Source of the DNA: an uncultured Porphyromonadaceae bacterium
GTDB taxonomy: Bacteria > Bacteroidota > Bacteroidia > Bacteroidales > Muribaculaceae
Length of the DNA stretch: 10,235 nucleotides
Reading direction: 5' to 3'
Assembly (NCBI GenBank): GCA_900545955.1
Contig: URAU01000030.1
Coordinates: 1 to 10,235, forward strand
Shown: in pieces, positions 1 to 6,550 of the stretch
Layout: every line of letters starts with the position of its first letter
Position numbering within the stretch: position 1 is the first letter of the stretch
Made by a program: the position numbers and the translations under genes
Notes under the pieces: generated by a model
Databases searched by the model: none
What the model was told of the DNA's origin: nothing
What the model saw: only the letters and a program-made list of their open reading frames with translations

Positions 1-322
1 GGGTGAAGCGGCAGCGGGTGAAGACGATGTGGTCGAAGTTGCAGCCGCGGTAGGAGTCGGGATGTTCAGGGGGTGGCTCGAAGAGGATTTCTGGGTAGTC
101 GACGCCGGTGTAGTCGATGACCCACTGAAGGTATTTTCGGAGCAACGGGAGCGAGCCGGGACGGTCGGGGTGGTCGTGGACGATCCAGGGGGAGCAGCGG
201 CCCAGACGGCGGTGGCGCTCGATGGGGCCCAGCAGCTCGACGTCGGCGACCGAGAGGCGACGGCCGAGGGAGCGCTGAAACTCGCGGAGATATAGGCGGA
301 GGGATTGGATTCTCGTAATCAT
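1..322 (-). CDS. Hypothetical protein, N-terminal fragment (runs off the left edge)
   Basis: Reading leftward from the ATG at 320-322 there is an uninterrupted frame of 107 codons to the window edge. It begins MITRIQSLRLYLREFQ and contains LLGPIERHRRLGRCSPWIV, then a Pro/Asp-rich stretch and CNFDHIVFTRCRF near the edge. Third positions are strongly G/C, like guaA and the large hydrolase in this window, which supports a real backbone gene rather than chance. I do not recognise the family: there is no signal peptide, membrane segment or catalytic motif in the visible part, and the composition (many Arg, Asp, Pro, aromatic residues) suggests a soluble cytoplasmic protein. A -7 box on this strand at 568-575 and a 240-nt leader with several palindromes precede it. 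The C-terminal part is missing. Confidence 0.6.
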   Translation of the reverse strand, partial: MITRIQSLRLYLREFQRSLGRRLSVADVELLGPIERHRRLGRCSPWIVHDHPDRPGSLPLLRKYLQWVIDYTGVDYPEILFEPPPEHPDSYRGCNFDHIVFTRCRFT

Positions 323-567
323 AATGAATAGAGGTTGACTCGGGCTGAAGCCCGAAACGCAAACAAATTAGAGGGGATGGATGAGAGAGGTGGAACAGGG
401 GAAGAAGGGGCGGCTGGAGCCGAGCGCGTGAGGTGCGAAATAATTCGCACCCCCTAAGCCGGCGCAAGGAGGGAGGCGAGGGGATTTCCGGCGATGCTCG
501 CCGGAAGCGGTTAACCGCTCCGTGGATTCATAATTTTTTTCTGAGGTTGGTGGAAATGATTGCGATG
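323..567 (-). promoter_or_regulatory. Structured leader with a chain of four palindromes
   Basis: No gene is seen here. Four perfect or near-perfect inverted repeats follow one another: 341-354 (CGGGC, loop TGAA, GCCCG), 432-451 (GGTGCGAA, loop ATAA, TTCGCACC), 486-506 (TTCCGGCGA, loop TGC, TCGCCGGAA) and 506-519 (AGCGGTTAACCGCT). They are separated by polypurine tracts on the + strand (polypyrimidine on -), at about 373-414 and 465-484. Read on the minus strand, this lies between a -7 box and the gene starting at 322, so it could be its 5' untranslated leader. A chain of palindromes could equally be a dispersed intergenic repeat element. Confidence 0.45.
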
Positions 568-575
568 CAAAGTTA
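568..575 (-). promoter_or_regulatory. Bacteroidota-type promoter -7 box (TAACTTTG)
   Basis: The minus strand reads TAACTTTG, which fits the Bacteroidetes sigma-ABfr -7 consensus TAnnTTTG. A TTGG sits about 24 nt upstream, a little farther than the usual 19-21 nt, so the -33 element is weak. It would start transcription near 561 towards the left-edge gene. The rest of the interval to 799 holds AT-rich sequence with no gene that I can support. Confidence 0.4.
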
Positions 576-799
576 CAACCGATTTGGGCAGTTACGTGTC
601 CAAAAAATCCGTTTAACACTTGTTAACGCAGAAACAAGCTGAGAATTAATTTGATGGAAGTGAATTTTTTTGAAAAATTTCTGAACTGAAGATTCACAAC
701 CACGACATCGCCTCTACGAGCCTCCGACGGGTTTAGTTTTATGTATCCCCTCTCAAATATTCTTATCTTTCATTTTAAACGTTTCAAATAGCAACCAAG

Positions 800-835
800 A
801 GCCCCAGTCTAAGATGTTATACCTTGACTGGGGCT
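800..835 (-). terminator. Hairpin terminator after the Big2 surface protein gene
   Basis: AGCCCCAGTC (800-809) and GACTGGGGCT (826-835) form a perfect 10-bp stem with a 16-nt loop, 27 bp past the stop codon of the Big2 gene. There is no long T-run on the exit side, only TCTTGGTTGCTATTTG, so it is a plausible but not textbook intrinsic terminator. It may also protect the 3' end. Confidence 0.6.
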
Positions 836-862
836 TAATATGGATACGGGAAAATAAGCTAT

Positions 863-2779
863 TTATTCAATCCTTAGTTTATAACTCTTCCCATCAGATT
901 TAAGGATATAGAATCCAGGAGTGAGTTTTGCGTCAGAATACCGACCTTCGTAAATCAGGTATCCATTAATGTTATAAACTTTCACATTGGAGGTCTTATC
1001 AGCAATTACTGATTCAATTCCAGAATTTTCCATGACAACGACTCTGCATAATGCTGAGAAGCCTCCATCTACAGCAGTTGCCATTATTGTCGCTTTGCCA
1101 GGTTTGATGGCATACAACATTCCGTCCTGCGATATCATAGCGATGCTCATATCAGAACTTGTCCATGAAACGCCTTTATTCGATGCGTTTTCAGGCAAAA
1201 CATTAGCACGAAGCTGCATTGATTCTTCCTCAATCAGTTCTACCTGGGTCTTATCAAGAGCAATACCTGTTGCAGGCTGGATTACAGTTACCGCGCACGC
1301 ATCTGTAATTTCGTGATTATAATTTGAAACAGCCAATATCTGCGTATTGCCCGGAGCGACAGCCGTCACTATACCATCTTCAGACACCTTTGCAATCGAT
1401 TCATCTGCCGAGGTCCATACAATCGATTTATCATCAGCGTTAATCGGATACACCGTGGCGTCCAATTGTCTATCTTCTCCAACTTTCAGGCTAACATCTT
1501 TAGAGGAAAGCGAGACAGATTCTACCGGCTGTACGACTGTCACGTCGCAAATAGCCGTATGTCCCCCATCCACCGATGTAGCAATAATCTTGCAGGAACC
1601 ACGCGAATGGCCCTTGACAAGGCCATCGTCATCAACGGATGCAATAAAGACGTCCGTTGTCTTCCACGTTACCTTATCCAATGTTTTGCCTGCAGGCTGA
1701 ACAATGGCAGACAACTTAGATGATTCTCCTATTCCAATCTTTAGGGCTGAGGGCATCTCAACCGATGTGGCATGTTCAAGAACGTCGAATGAACATGTAC
1801 CTCCTATTGTGTTGAAATATGGGACAATCGTACGAGGTGTCAACGTAATCTCATAATGGCCGGCTTCTTTAAACACAATTTGATTCACGTCCAAATCACA
1901 TTCGAACCCGTCATTATCTGATTTCACATCCAACCATCCGATTTCATCCTTCCAACCTTGAATCTCATATTTCAAAGGAACCGACTCATTAGCGTAAACC
2001 TTCTCCGACTTAGTATCGAAGATCAACTCTATATCACCATATTCTCTGATATCCATCTTTTTAAAATCGGAAGTCTTATAATTTTCTTTACTTCCATTCG
2101 GTACATATATCACTCCCTCGGGATAATAATATATGCCACCATCCGAAGTATATACATAATGTACAGCTTCGACTAAAGGAGTTTCCCAAGGTGCATATAA
2201 TGTAGCATTCCTAATATTATATTCGAATTTTTTACAAGTCTCGGGCACTAAGACCTTTATATCTGAAATATTATCGAGTTGTTCAACGCCCTCTGGAATA
2301 AAATAGAATGGATGCGTTTCACCATAATTATTTAGTAAGGACATTCGTTTATCAAATGCCTTAGGAACAATTATTGTATCTGCATTAGCCCATATGACCG
2401 TTCCGTACTCTCTGCTCTTCAATGATTTAGGCAGAATAACCTTTTGAAACGGAAGTTTAGGATTAATTATTGAAGGGCTCCAAGCGTCATCAGCTAAACT
2501 TGTATTATCCATTTTTTCACCACCTGCGACAATATGTGCTTCTGATAAATCCAACACTCCATGCAAAGAGCGTCGATTTGATAAATCCGTGATGAAATTA
2601 AAGTCCGTTCCGTTAAAGTAGCCTGTTAAAGTCAGGTTTTCGACAGTCAACTGGTCTCCATAGTTGATTTTGCTTGATAGCCAACCTGGAGTCTGATTGT
2701 CGACTGTCAGGGATGTCGCTTGTGCGTGGCATAATATATTGATGCACACAAGCAGAGTAATGGTTATTAAATATTTCAT
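863..2779 (-). CDS. Secreted surface protein with three Big2 Ig-like domains and C-terminal sorting-type domain
   Basis: The 638-residue product starts with a signal peptide, MKYLITITLLVCINILCHA, so the start is set at 2779 rather than at an upstream in-frame ATG at 2878 that lies inside the preceding gene. Residues about 45-245 hold strand-like segments such as GVLDLSEAHIVAGGE and FQKVILPKSL, reminiscent of BspA-type leucine-rich repeat proteins of Bacteroidales. Three group-2 bacterial Ig-like (Big2) repeats follow at about 337-417, 418-501 and 502-584; each has the typical W-x2-x-D/S...IA.V...G.V.A..PG pattern and ends in a V-V/I-QP-type linker. Residues 585-638 (VKVYNINGYLIYEG ... LTPGFYILKSDG) look like a type IX secretion C-terminal sorting domain or its Muribaculaceae relative. 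Probable role: adhesion or glycan/host contact outside the cell. It is only 7 nt downstream of the HEPN gene, hence co-transcribed. It is clearly more AT-rich than guaA. The substrate or partner cannot be told. Confidence 0.85.
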   Translation of the reverse strand: MKYLITITLLVCINILCHAQATSLTVDNQTPGWLSSKINYGDQLTVENLTLTGYFNGTDFNFITDLSNRRSLHGVLDLSEAHIVAGGEKMDNTSLADDAWSPSIINPKLPFQKVILPKSLKSREYGTVIWANADTIIVPKAFDKRMSLLNNYGETHPFYFIPEGVEQLDNISDIKVLVPETCKKFEYNIRNATLYAPWETPLVEAVHYVYTSDGGIYYYPEGVIYVPNGSKENYKTSDFKKMDIREYGDIELIFDTKSEKVYANESVPLKYEIQGWKDEIGWLDVKSDNDGFECDLDVNQIVFKEAGHYEITLTPRTIVPYFNTIGGTCSFDVLEHATSVEMPSALKIGIGESSKLSAIVQPAGKTLDKVTWKTTDVFIASVDDDGLVKGHSRGSCKIIATSVDGGHTAICDVTVVQPVESVSLSSKDVSLKVGEDRQLDATVYPINADDKSIVWTSADESIAKVSEDGIVTAVAPGNTQILAVSNYNHEITDACAVTVIQPATGIALDKTQVELIEEESMQLRANVLPENASNKGVSWTSSDMSIAMISQDGMLYAIKPGKATIMATAVDGGFSALCRVVVMENSGIESVIADKTSNVKVYNINGYLIYEGRYSDAKLTPGFYILKSDGKSYKLRIE

Positions 2780-2786
2780 AATCTTA

Positions 2787-3464
2787 TCATTGATTTGATT
2801 GTTCTTTTGATTGCTTAGCTGTTGCTTCGGCGCAAAACAGACTTTCTTTAATAGTGTCCATAATCTGTTCAAGACCATCGTAGGATGTAATGGAATAATC
2901 CCCGCACTCTTTTGATATACAAAATTCAGGATGTGTGGATATCAGAGTGTCAATGGCAACTTTCCTCGTAGCTCCGGCCGTTCCATGAGTCATGTAATTT
3001 CGTAATTCCCTAATTTTAGAGCTTATAACATCGACTTTGTCAGGACTTTCGGTGTGAAATATCGCTTTTAGATAATCGTTTTCGCCATAATGAGGCTCGT
3101 TGTTTTGCGATTTATTTTTCTTTTTGGGTTTAGGTTCTTTAGCCGCAGCAACATCCAGTTTATAATACTCACATACTTCCTTTAAAGAAAGCTCCCAAAA
3201 CGAAAATAGGCCGATTAAGATTGAGCGTCGGATTCTTCTATCCGTTTCTTCCTGTTCGGACAAAACATCATAGAACGGTCTCATTTGTGTCTGTCGCTCT
3301 TCATCAGAAATAGTTGTATCGAAAATAATGTCGTACAACTCAGCCTTTATGCCGGTTTCTTTTTGGAGTTTTGCCTGTTTAAGCACCTTTAATAAATCTG
3401 TATAGCCTTGCACGATAATATCTCGCTCGGCTTCACAATTAGTGCGACCTTTAGCGAATGTCAT
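2787..3464 (-). CDS. HEPN-domain protein with RNxxxH motif, probable ribonuclease
   Basis: From the ATG at 3464 the product has 225 residues. It is mostly helical and charged: a first helical part (about 10-100) ending SILIGLFSFWELSLKEVCEYY, a lysine/proline-rich linker (110-118, PKPKKKNK), and then KIRELRNYMTHG with R155-N-Y-M-T-H160. R-x4-H with Asn after Arg is the hallmark active site of HEPN ribonucleases, and the preceding amphipathic helix fits as well. HEPN proteins act as RNases in toxin-antitoxin, abortive infection and RNA-processing roles; here the role is an inference from the motif. No antitoxin partner is adjacent. The downstream neighbour, 7 nt away, is a secreted Big2 protein, which is an unusual pairing. 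The frame stays open upstream to an ATG at 3683 (298 residues), but those extra 73 codons run through a long terminator-like hairpin, so I prefer 3464. It is AT-rich like the Big2 gene, suggesting joint acquisition. Confidence 0.65.
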   Translation of the reverse strand: MTFAKGRTNCEAERDIIVQGYTDLLKVLKQAKLQKETGIKAELYDIIFDTTISDEERQTQMRPFYDVLSEQEETDRRIRRSILIGLFSFWELSLKEVCEYYKLDVAAAKEPKPKKKNKSQNNEPHYGENDYLKAIFHTESPDKVDVISSKIRELRNYMTHGTAGATRKVAIDTLISTHPEFCISKECGDYSITSYDGLEQIMDTIKESLFCAEATAKQSKEQSNQ

Positions 3465-3510
3465 ATCTATTAAATGCCGCAGGGCGCTCCTCGTTGGCGA
3501 TTGGTTTATA

Positions 3511-3842
3511 AAGAAAAAGCGTGAGAGCCGTACCGTTTGCTCGTTCCACTCATCGAGGCTCTGGTATTGCCCATCGTAGCTGAACGAGCAAACCTGCAGA
3601 AGCCTCACGCAGAATATGATTACAGCGCAACGATAGACGCTCGCGCGCCTGCCGTCGCCGGAATAAACATATCTACCAGGCATCTACTGTTTGCCACATT
3701 CTTGGCTACGATTGAATTTACCAGATTCCGATGAGTCAAGAAAGAGCGCAGTAAACGCTTTTTATGTATGTACAGAGCTAATGCTCTATCTCTTTGCATC
3801 CCGCCACGCATACCCCAATCAGGGCTTCTGCATAACATTCAG
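3511..3842 (-). ncRNA. Candidate structured RNA or attenuator leader upstream of the HEPN gene
   Basis: On the minus strand a -7 box at 3849-3856 would start an RNA near 3842. About 230 nt later comes a long imperfect hairpin (3519-3610): outer arms GCGTGAG/CTCACGC, inner 12-bp arms GTTTGCTCGTTC (3535-3546) and GAACGAGCAAAC (3582-3593), followed on this strand by TTTTTCTT (3518-3511). That is an intrinsic terminator, 47 nt before the HEPN start. The segment therefore looks like either a free-standing RNA of about 330 nt or a leader that conditionally terminates ahead of the HEPN-Big2 unit. A smaller helix (AGAGC-ATTA-GCTCT, about 3776-3789) is also present. It does not show tmRNA, RNase P or tRNA signatures that I can recognise. 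Confidence 0.4.
3519..3610 (-). terminator. Long hairpin with T-run (attenuator or terminator)
   Basis: Perfect 12-bp inverted repeat GTTTGCTCGTTC / GAACGAGCAAAC with a 35-nt loop, extended by an outer 7-bp repeat GCGTGAG / CTCACGC. The minus-strand exit is TTTTTCTTTAT. The T-run is on the minus side only, so termination is expected for leftward transcription, just before the HEPN gene. Confidence 0.6.
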
Positions 3843-3848
3843 CAATCG

Positions 3849-3856
3849 CAAAGTTA
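3849..3856 (-). promoter_or_regulatory. Promoter -7 box (TAACTTTG) for the HEPN leader
   Basis: The minus strand reads TAACTTTG, a perfect match to TAnnTTTG, set in AT-rich sequence. A clear -33 TTTG at 19-21 nt is not visible. It would start RNA near 3842, divergent from guaA. The interval between this box and the guaA -7 box (3857-3994) is AT-rich, contains no gene, and holds the upstream parts of both promoters. Confidence 0.5.
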
Positions 3857-3994
3857 TAACTTATTTGTGAAATAATAAGTATCAGACTTTTATTTTTTAG
3901 TAAAATTTTTGGGGTATAAAAACCTGCTGCTAACTGATACGATGAGGTTTATAAGGCTACAGATTCCAACGATGGCGGAATGAGAAAATTTTGC

Positions 3995-4002
3995 TAACTT
4001 TG
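3995..4002 (+). promoter_or_regulatory. Promoter -7 box (TAACTTTG) of guaA
   Basis: TAACTTTG lies 50 nt before the guaA start, so transcription would begin near 4009 with a leader of about 42 nt. I see no convincing -33 TTTG. The leader is too short for a purine riboswitch. Confidence 0.55.
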
Positions 4003-4051
4003 CGGCAGCGAAAATTCAATCTGATATTTCAATTTTTTCCCACCATCTTTC

Positions 4052-5575
4052 ATGCAGGAGAAAATCATTATCCTCGATTTCGGTTCGCAGACTACGCAGC
4101 TTATCGGCCGACGTGTGCGCGAACTCAATACGTATTGCGAAATCGTTCCCTACAACAAGTTTCCCGCCGACGATCCGTCGGTGATAGGTGTGATTCTCAG
4201 CGGGTCGCCGTTTTCGGTCTACGACGAGAAGGCTTTCCGCGCGGAGCTCGACGGCATTCGCGGACGGATTCCGGTGCTCGGGATCTGCTACGGGGCGCAG
4301 TTCATGGCGTGGAGCAGCGGCGGCTCGGTAGAGCCTGCGGGCACACGCGAGTATGGCCGCGCCCTGCTGGCGCAGGTCGACGAGGCCGACCCTCTGCTGA
4401 AGGGTATCGCGCCGGGGGCGCAGGTATGGATGAGCCACGGCGACACGATTACGACGGTGCCCGATTCGTTTCGTGTGATTGCCTCGACCGACAAGGTGCG
4501 CGTGGCTGCCTACCGCATCGAGGGAGAGCAGACGTGGGGCGTGCAGTTCCATCCGGAGGTGTATCATTCGCTCTGCGGGATGCAGCTGCTTGAGAATTTC
4601 GTAGCCGACATCTGCCATTCGCGCCGCGACTGGAGCGCGGAGTCGTTTATCGACTCGACGGTGAAGGCTCTGCGCGAGCAACTTGGCGACGACAAGGTGG
4701 TACTCGGCCTGAGCGGCGGTGTGGATTCGTCGGTTGCGGCGGTGCTTCTCAACCGCGCCATCGGCGACCGGCTGACCTGCATCTTCGTAGACCACGGGAT
4801 GCTGCGCAAGAACGAGTTTGCCGACGTGCTACGCGACTACGAGGGGCTGGGCCTCAACGTGGTGGGCGTCGACGCTTCGGCGGAGTTCTTCGGCTGGCTG
4901 GCCGGAGTGAAGGAGCCGGAGCGCAAGCGCAAGATTATCGGCAAGGGATTTATCGACGTGTTCGACCGCGAGGCGCGCAAGATTTCCGACGTGCGCTGGC
5001 TGGCGCAGGGCACCATCTACCCCGACTGCATCGAGAGCCTTTCGATTACGGGTACCACAATCAAGAGCCACCACAACGTGGGCGGCCTCCCCGAAAAGAT
5101 GAACCTGAAGCTCTGCGAGCCGCTGCGCCTGCTGTTTAAAGATGAGGTACGTGCCGTAGGCCGCGCGCTGGGTATGCCTGAGCATCTGATCAAGCGTCAC
5201 CCCTTCCCCGGACCGGGCCTGGCCGTGCGCATTCTCGGCGACATCACGCCCGAGAAGGTGCGCATACTTCAGGAGGCCGACCATATATTCATCCAAGGGC
5301 TGCGCGACAGCGGTCTGTACGACCAGGTATGGCAGGCGGGAGTTATCCTGCTGCCCGTGCAGAGCGTGGGCGTAATGGGCGACGAGCGCACATATGAGCA
5401 GGCCGTGGCGCTGCGCGCCGTGACGTCGACCGACGCCATGACAGCCGACTGGGCCCACCTCCCCTACGATTTTCTGGCCGACGTGAGCAACAAGATCATC
5501 AACCACGTGCGCGGCGTAAACCGCGTATGCTACGACATCTCCTCCAAACCGCCAGCCACCATCGAGTGGGAATAA
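4052..5575 (+). CDS. guaA: GMP synthase (glutamine-hydrolysing)
   Basis: Converts XMP to GMP with ATP and the amide nitrogen of glutamine, the last step of guanine nucleotide synthesis; cytoplasmic, usually a dimer. The 507 residues show the full two-domain family layout at normal length. The class I glutamine amidotransferase domain (about 5-185) has the nucleophile C79 in GICYGAQ and the H167/E169 pair in GVQFHPEV. The ATP-pyrophosphatase domain (about 205-390) has the P-loop SGGVDSS at 221-227 and FVDHGMLRKNE. The C-terminal dimerisation domain contains RHPFPGPGLAVR (382-393) and ends CYDISSKPPATIEWE, as expected. There is no Shine-Dalgarno sequence before the ATG at 4052, which is normal in this phylum. 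Base composition is GC-rich, a backbone housekeeping gene between two AT-rich accessory units. It is apparently monocistronic: the next gene lies 112 nt away and has its own -7 box. Confidence 0.98.
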   Translation: MQEKIIILDFGSQTTQLIGRRVRELNTYCEIVPYNKFPADDPSVIGVILSGSPFSVYDEKAFRAELDGIRGRIPVLGICYGAQFMAWSSGGSVEPAGTREYGRALLAQVDEADPLLKGIAPGAQVWMSHGDTITTVPDSFRVIASTDKVRVAAYRIEGEQTWGVQFHPEVYHSLCGMQLLENFVADICHSRRDWSAESFIDSTVKALREQLGDDKVVLGLSGGVDSSVAAVLLNRAIGDRLTCIFVDHGMLRKNEFADVLRDYEGLGLNVVGVDASAEFFGWLAGVKEPERKRKIIGKGFIDVFDREARKISDVRWLAQGTIYPDCIESLSITGTTIKSHHNVGGLPEKMNLKLCEPLRLLFKDEVRAVGRALGMPEHLIKRHPFPGPGLAVRILGDITPEKVRILQEADHIFIQGLRDSGLYDQVWQAGVILLPVQSVGVMGDERTYEQAVALRAVTSTDAMTADWAHLPYDFLADVSNKIINHVRGVNRVCYDISSKPPATIEWE

Positions 5576-5650
5576 TTCCACCACCGCTATAACAACCGCG
5601 AACCTTTCACATTCGTAACGAAATGGTCGGGTTATATGGGAATATCTTTA

Positions 5651-5658
5651 TACCTTTG
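5651..5658 (+). promoter_or_regulatory. Promoter -7 box (TACCTTTG) of the MNT-HEPN pair
   Basis: TACCTTTG matches TAnnTTTG and lies 29 nt before the chosen start at 5688. No good -33 box is seen. Just upstream, CATTCG-TAA-CGAAATG (about 5610-5626) is a near-perfect palindrome that could serve as an operator for autoregulation, an inference only. Confidence 0.45.
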
Positions 5659-5687
5659 GCAAAACGTCATTGCTAATTCCTCTCCTG

Positions 5688-6026
5688 ATGTCGGAACAAG
5701 AAAAATACAACCTGCTGATTGAAGCACTGAAAGCAAAGGCTGCCGAGATTCTGCCCAAAGGATCGCGGGTGGCGCTCTACGGCTCGAGAGCCCGCGGAGA
5801 CGCCCGCATTGATTCCGACTGGGACCTCCATATTCTGATACCCGGAGATGCAAAAGTGCCAATGGATGAAGTAGACAGGTTCTCATACCCCTTTGAACAG
5901 GTGGGATGGGAGTTTAACGAGTTTGTGTCCACGCGCCTTTATTCTTTTGCAGGATGGCTGAAACGCAGCTTCCTTCCATTCTACAAGAATGTAGAGAAAG
6001 ACAAAATAGTGATATTCCAAAACTAA
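5688..6026 (+). CDS. MNT-type nucleotidyltransferase, probable antitoxin of an MNT-HEPN pair
   Basis: The 112-residue protein is a minimal nucleotidyltransferase. The signature G32-S33-x10-D44-x-D46 (YGSRARGDARIDSDWDL) gives the nucleotide-binding turn and the two metal-binding aspartates; both are intact, so activity is plausible. The length fits stand-alone MNT proteins. In characterised MntA/HepT systems the MNT protein neutralises the HEPN toxin by adding AMP to a tyrosine near its active site. The next gene, 10 nt downstream, is a HEPN protein, which is exactly this arrangement. I chose ATG 5688 (MSEQEKYNLL) over a TTG at 5670 because of its better fit to the family start and to the -7 box at 5651. 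Composition is less GC-rich than flanking guaA, consistent with acquisition. Whether it acts as antitoxin here is inferred from the family. Confidence 0.88.
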   Translation: MSEQEKYNLLIEALKAKAAEILPKGSRVALYGSRARGDARIDSDWDLHILIPGDAKVPMDEVDRFSYPFEQVGWEFNEFVSTRLYSFAGWLKRSFLPFYKNVEKDKIVIFQN

Positions 6027-6036
6027 CATTTAACGC

Positions 6037-6435
6037 ATGACACTTTCCGACGAAGAACGCCAGGCGATTATAGGGTATAGAATTGAGCGCTCCGACGCCA
6101 CTATGAATGAAGCAGAATATGTCTGTGCAGGTGGGTTCTGGAATCTTACGGCCAACCGGCTATATTACGCTACATTCTATATCTGCGAGGCACTTTTACT
6201 AAAAAACAAAATCTCATCAAACACCCATGCCGGTGTAATCCGAATGATGAATCTTCATTTTGTTAGAAACGGTATATTATCGCAAGAAGATGGTGCTTTG
6301 CTGGGCAGGCTTTTCCGAATGAGACAGACCGGCGACTACGACGATTTGTCGGACTGGACCGGAGATGAGATAAGGCCGATGATTGAAGTTGTCAAGTCCT
6401 TGATTTCCAAAATCAAAGGACTGATTGAGCAATAA
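6037..6435 (+). CDS. HEPN-domain protein, probable toxin of the MNT-HEPN pair
   Basis: The 132-residue all-helical protein matches the small HEPN family that accompanies MNT proteins: NRLYYATFYICEALL in the second helix (about 40-54), THAGVIRMMNLHFV (63-76), and LFRMRQTGDYDD (92-103). The last segment replaces the canonical R-x4-6-H active site with R96-x3-D100-Y101, a variant common in this subfamily, so the RNase chemistry of HepT cannot be assumed. The tyrosine Y101 is placed where HepT-type toxins carry the residue modified by the partner. It lies 10 nt after the nucleotidyltransferase and before a strong terminator, making a two-gene operon. Likely role: growth inhibition or phage defence toxin held in check by its partner. 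HEPN assignment is strong; toxicity is inferred. Confidence 0.83.
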   Translation: MTLSDEERQAIIGYRIERSDATMNEAEYVCAGGFWNLTANRLYYATFYICEALLLKNKISSNTHAGVIRMMNLHFVRNGILSQEDGALLGRLFRMRQTGDYDDLSDWTGDEIRPMIEVVKSLISKIKGLIEQ

Positions 6436-6451
6436 CTGCAATTTTCATTTT

Positions 6452-6499
6452 ACATCGGCCGCCTGCAAGCTTCAATATGAAGTTGCAGGCGGCTGATGT
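6452..6499. terminator. Strong (possibly bidirectional) terminator between convergent units
   Basis: GCCGCCTGCAA (6458-6468) pairs with TTGCAGGCGGC (6483-6493). The stem extends inward by CTTC/GAAG and outward by ACATC/GATGT, giving about 20 bp with one bulge and a loop AATAT. On the + side ATTTATTTTTTTTGG follows about 10 nt later. The + MNT-HEPN unit and the - hydrolase gene converge here, so it probably ends both. Confidence 0.75.
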
Positions 6500-6550
6500 T
6501 GTTCAGACATTTATTTTTTTTGGTCAATTATCCAGGGGGCTGAGAACCGC

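Noticed and set aside
433..642. 69-codon + frame after the left gene
   Set aside because: It runs through two palindromes and a T-run and has no domain or codon bias.
2780..2878. Earlier start for the Big2 protein at 2878
   Set aside because: It would put 33 charged residues before a clear signal peptide and overlap the HEPN gene.
3535..3593. Invertible promoter or recombinase site
   Set aside because: The 12-bp inverted repeat has only a 35-bp interior without a promoter, and the flanking T-run fits a terminator better.
3620..3838. 72-codon minus frame starting near the candidate RNA's 5' end
   Set aside because: It begins only a few nt after the expected transcript start, has no recognisable domain, and overlaps the structured region; kept as non-coding, but a leader peptide is not excluded.
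4010..4051. Purine riboswitch ahead of guaA
   Set aside because: Leader of about 42 nt is too short and shows no aptamer core.
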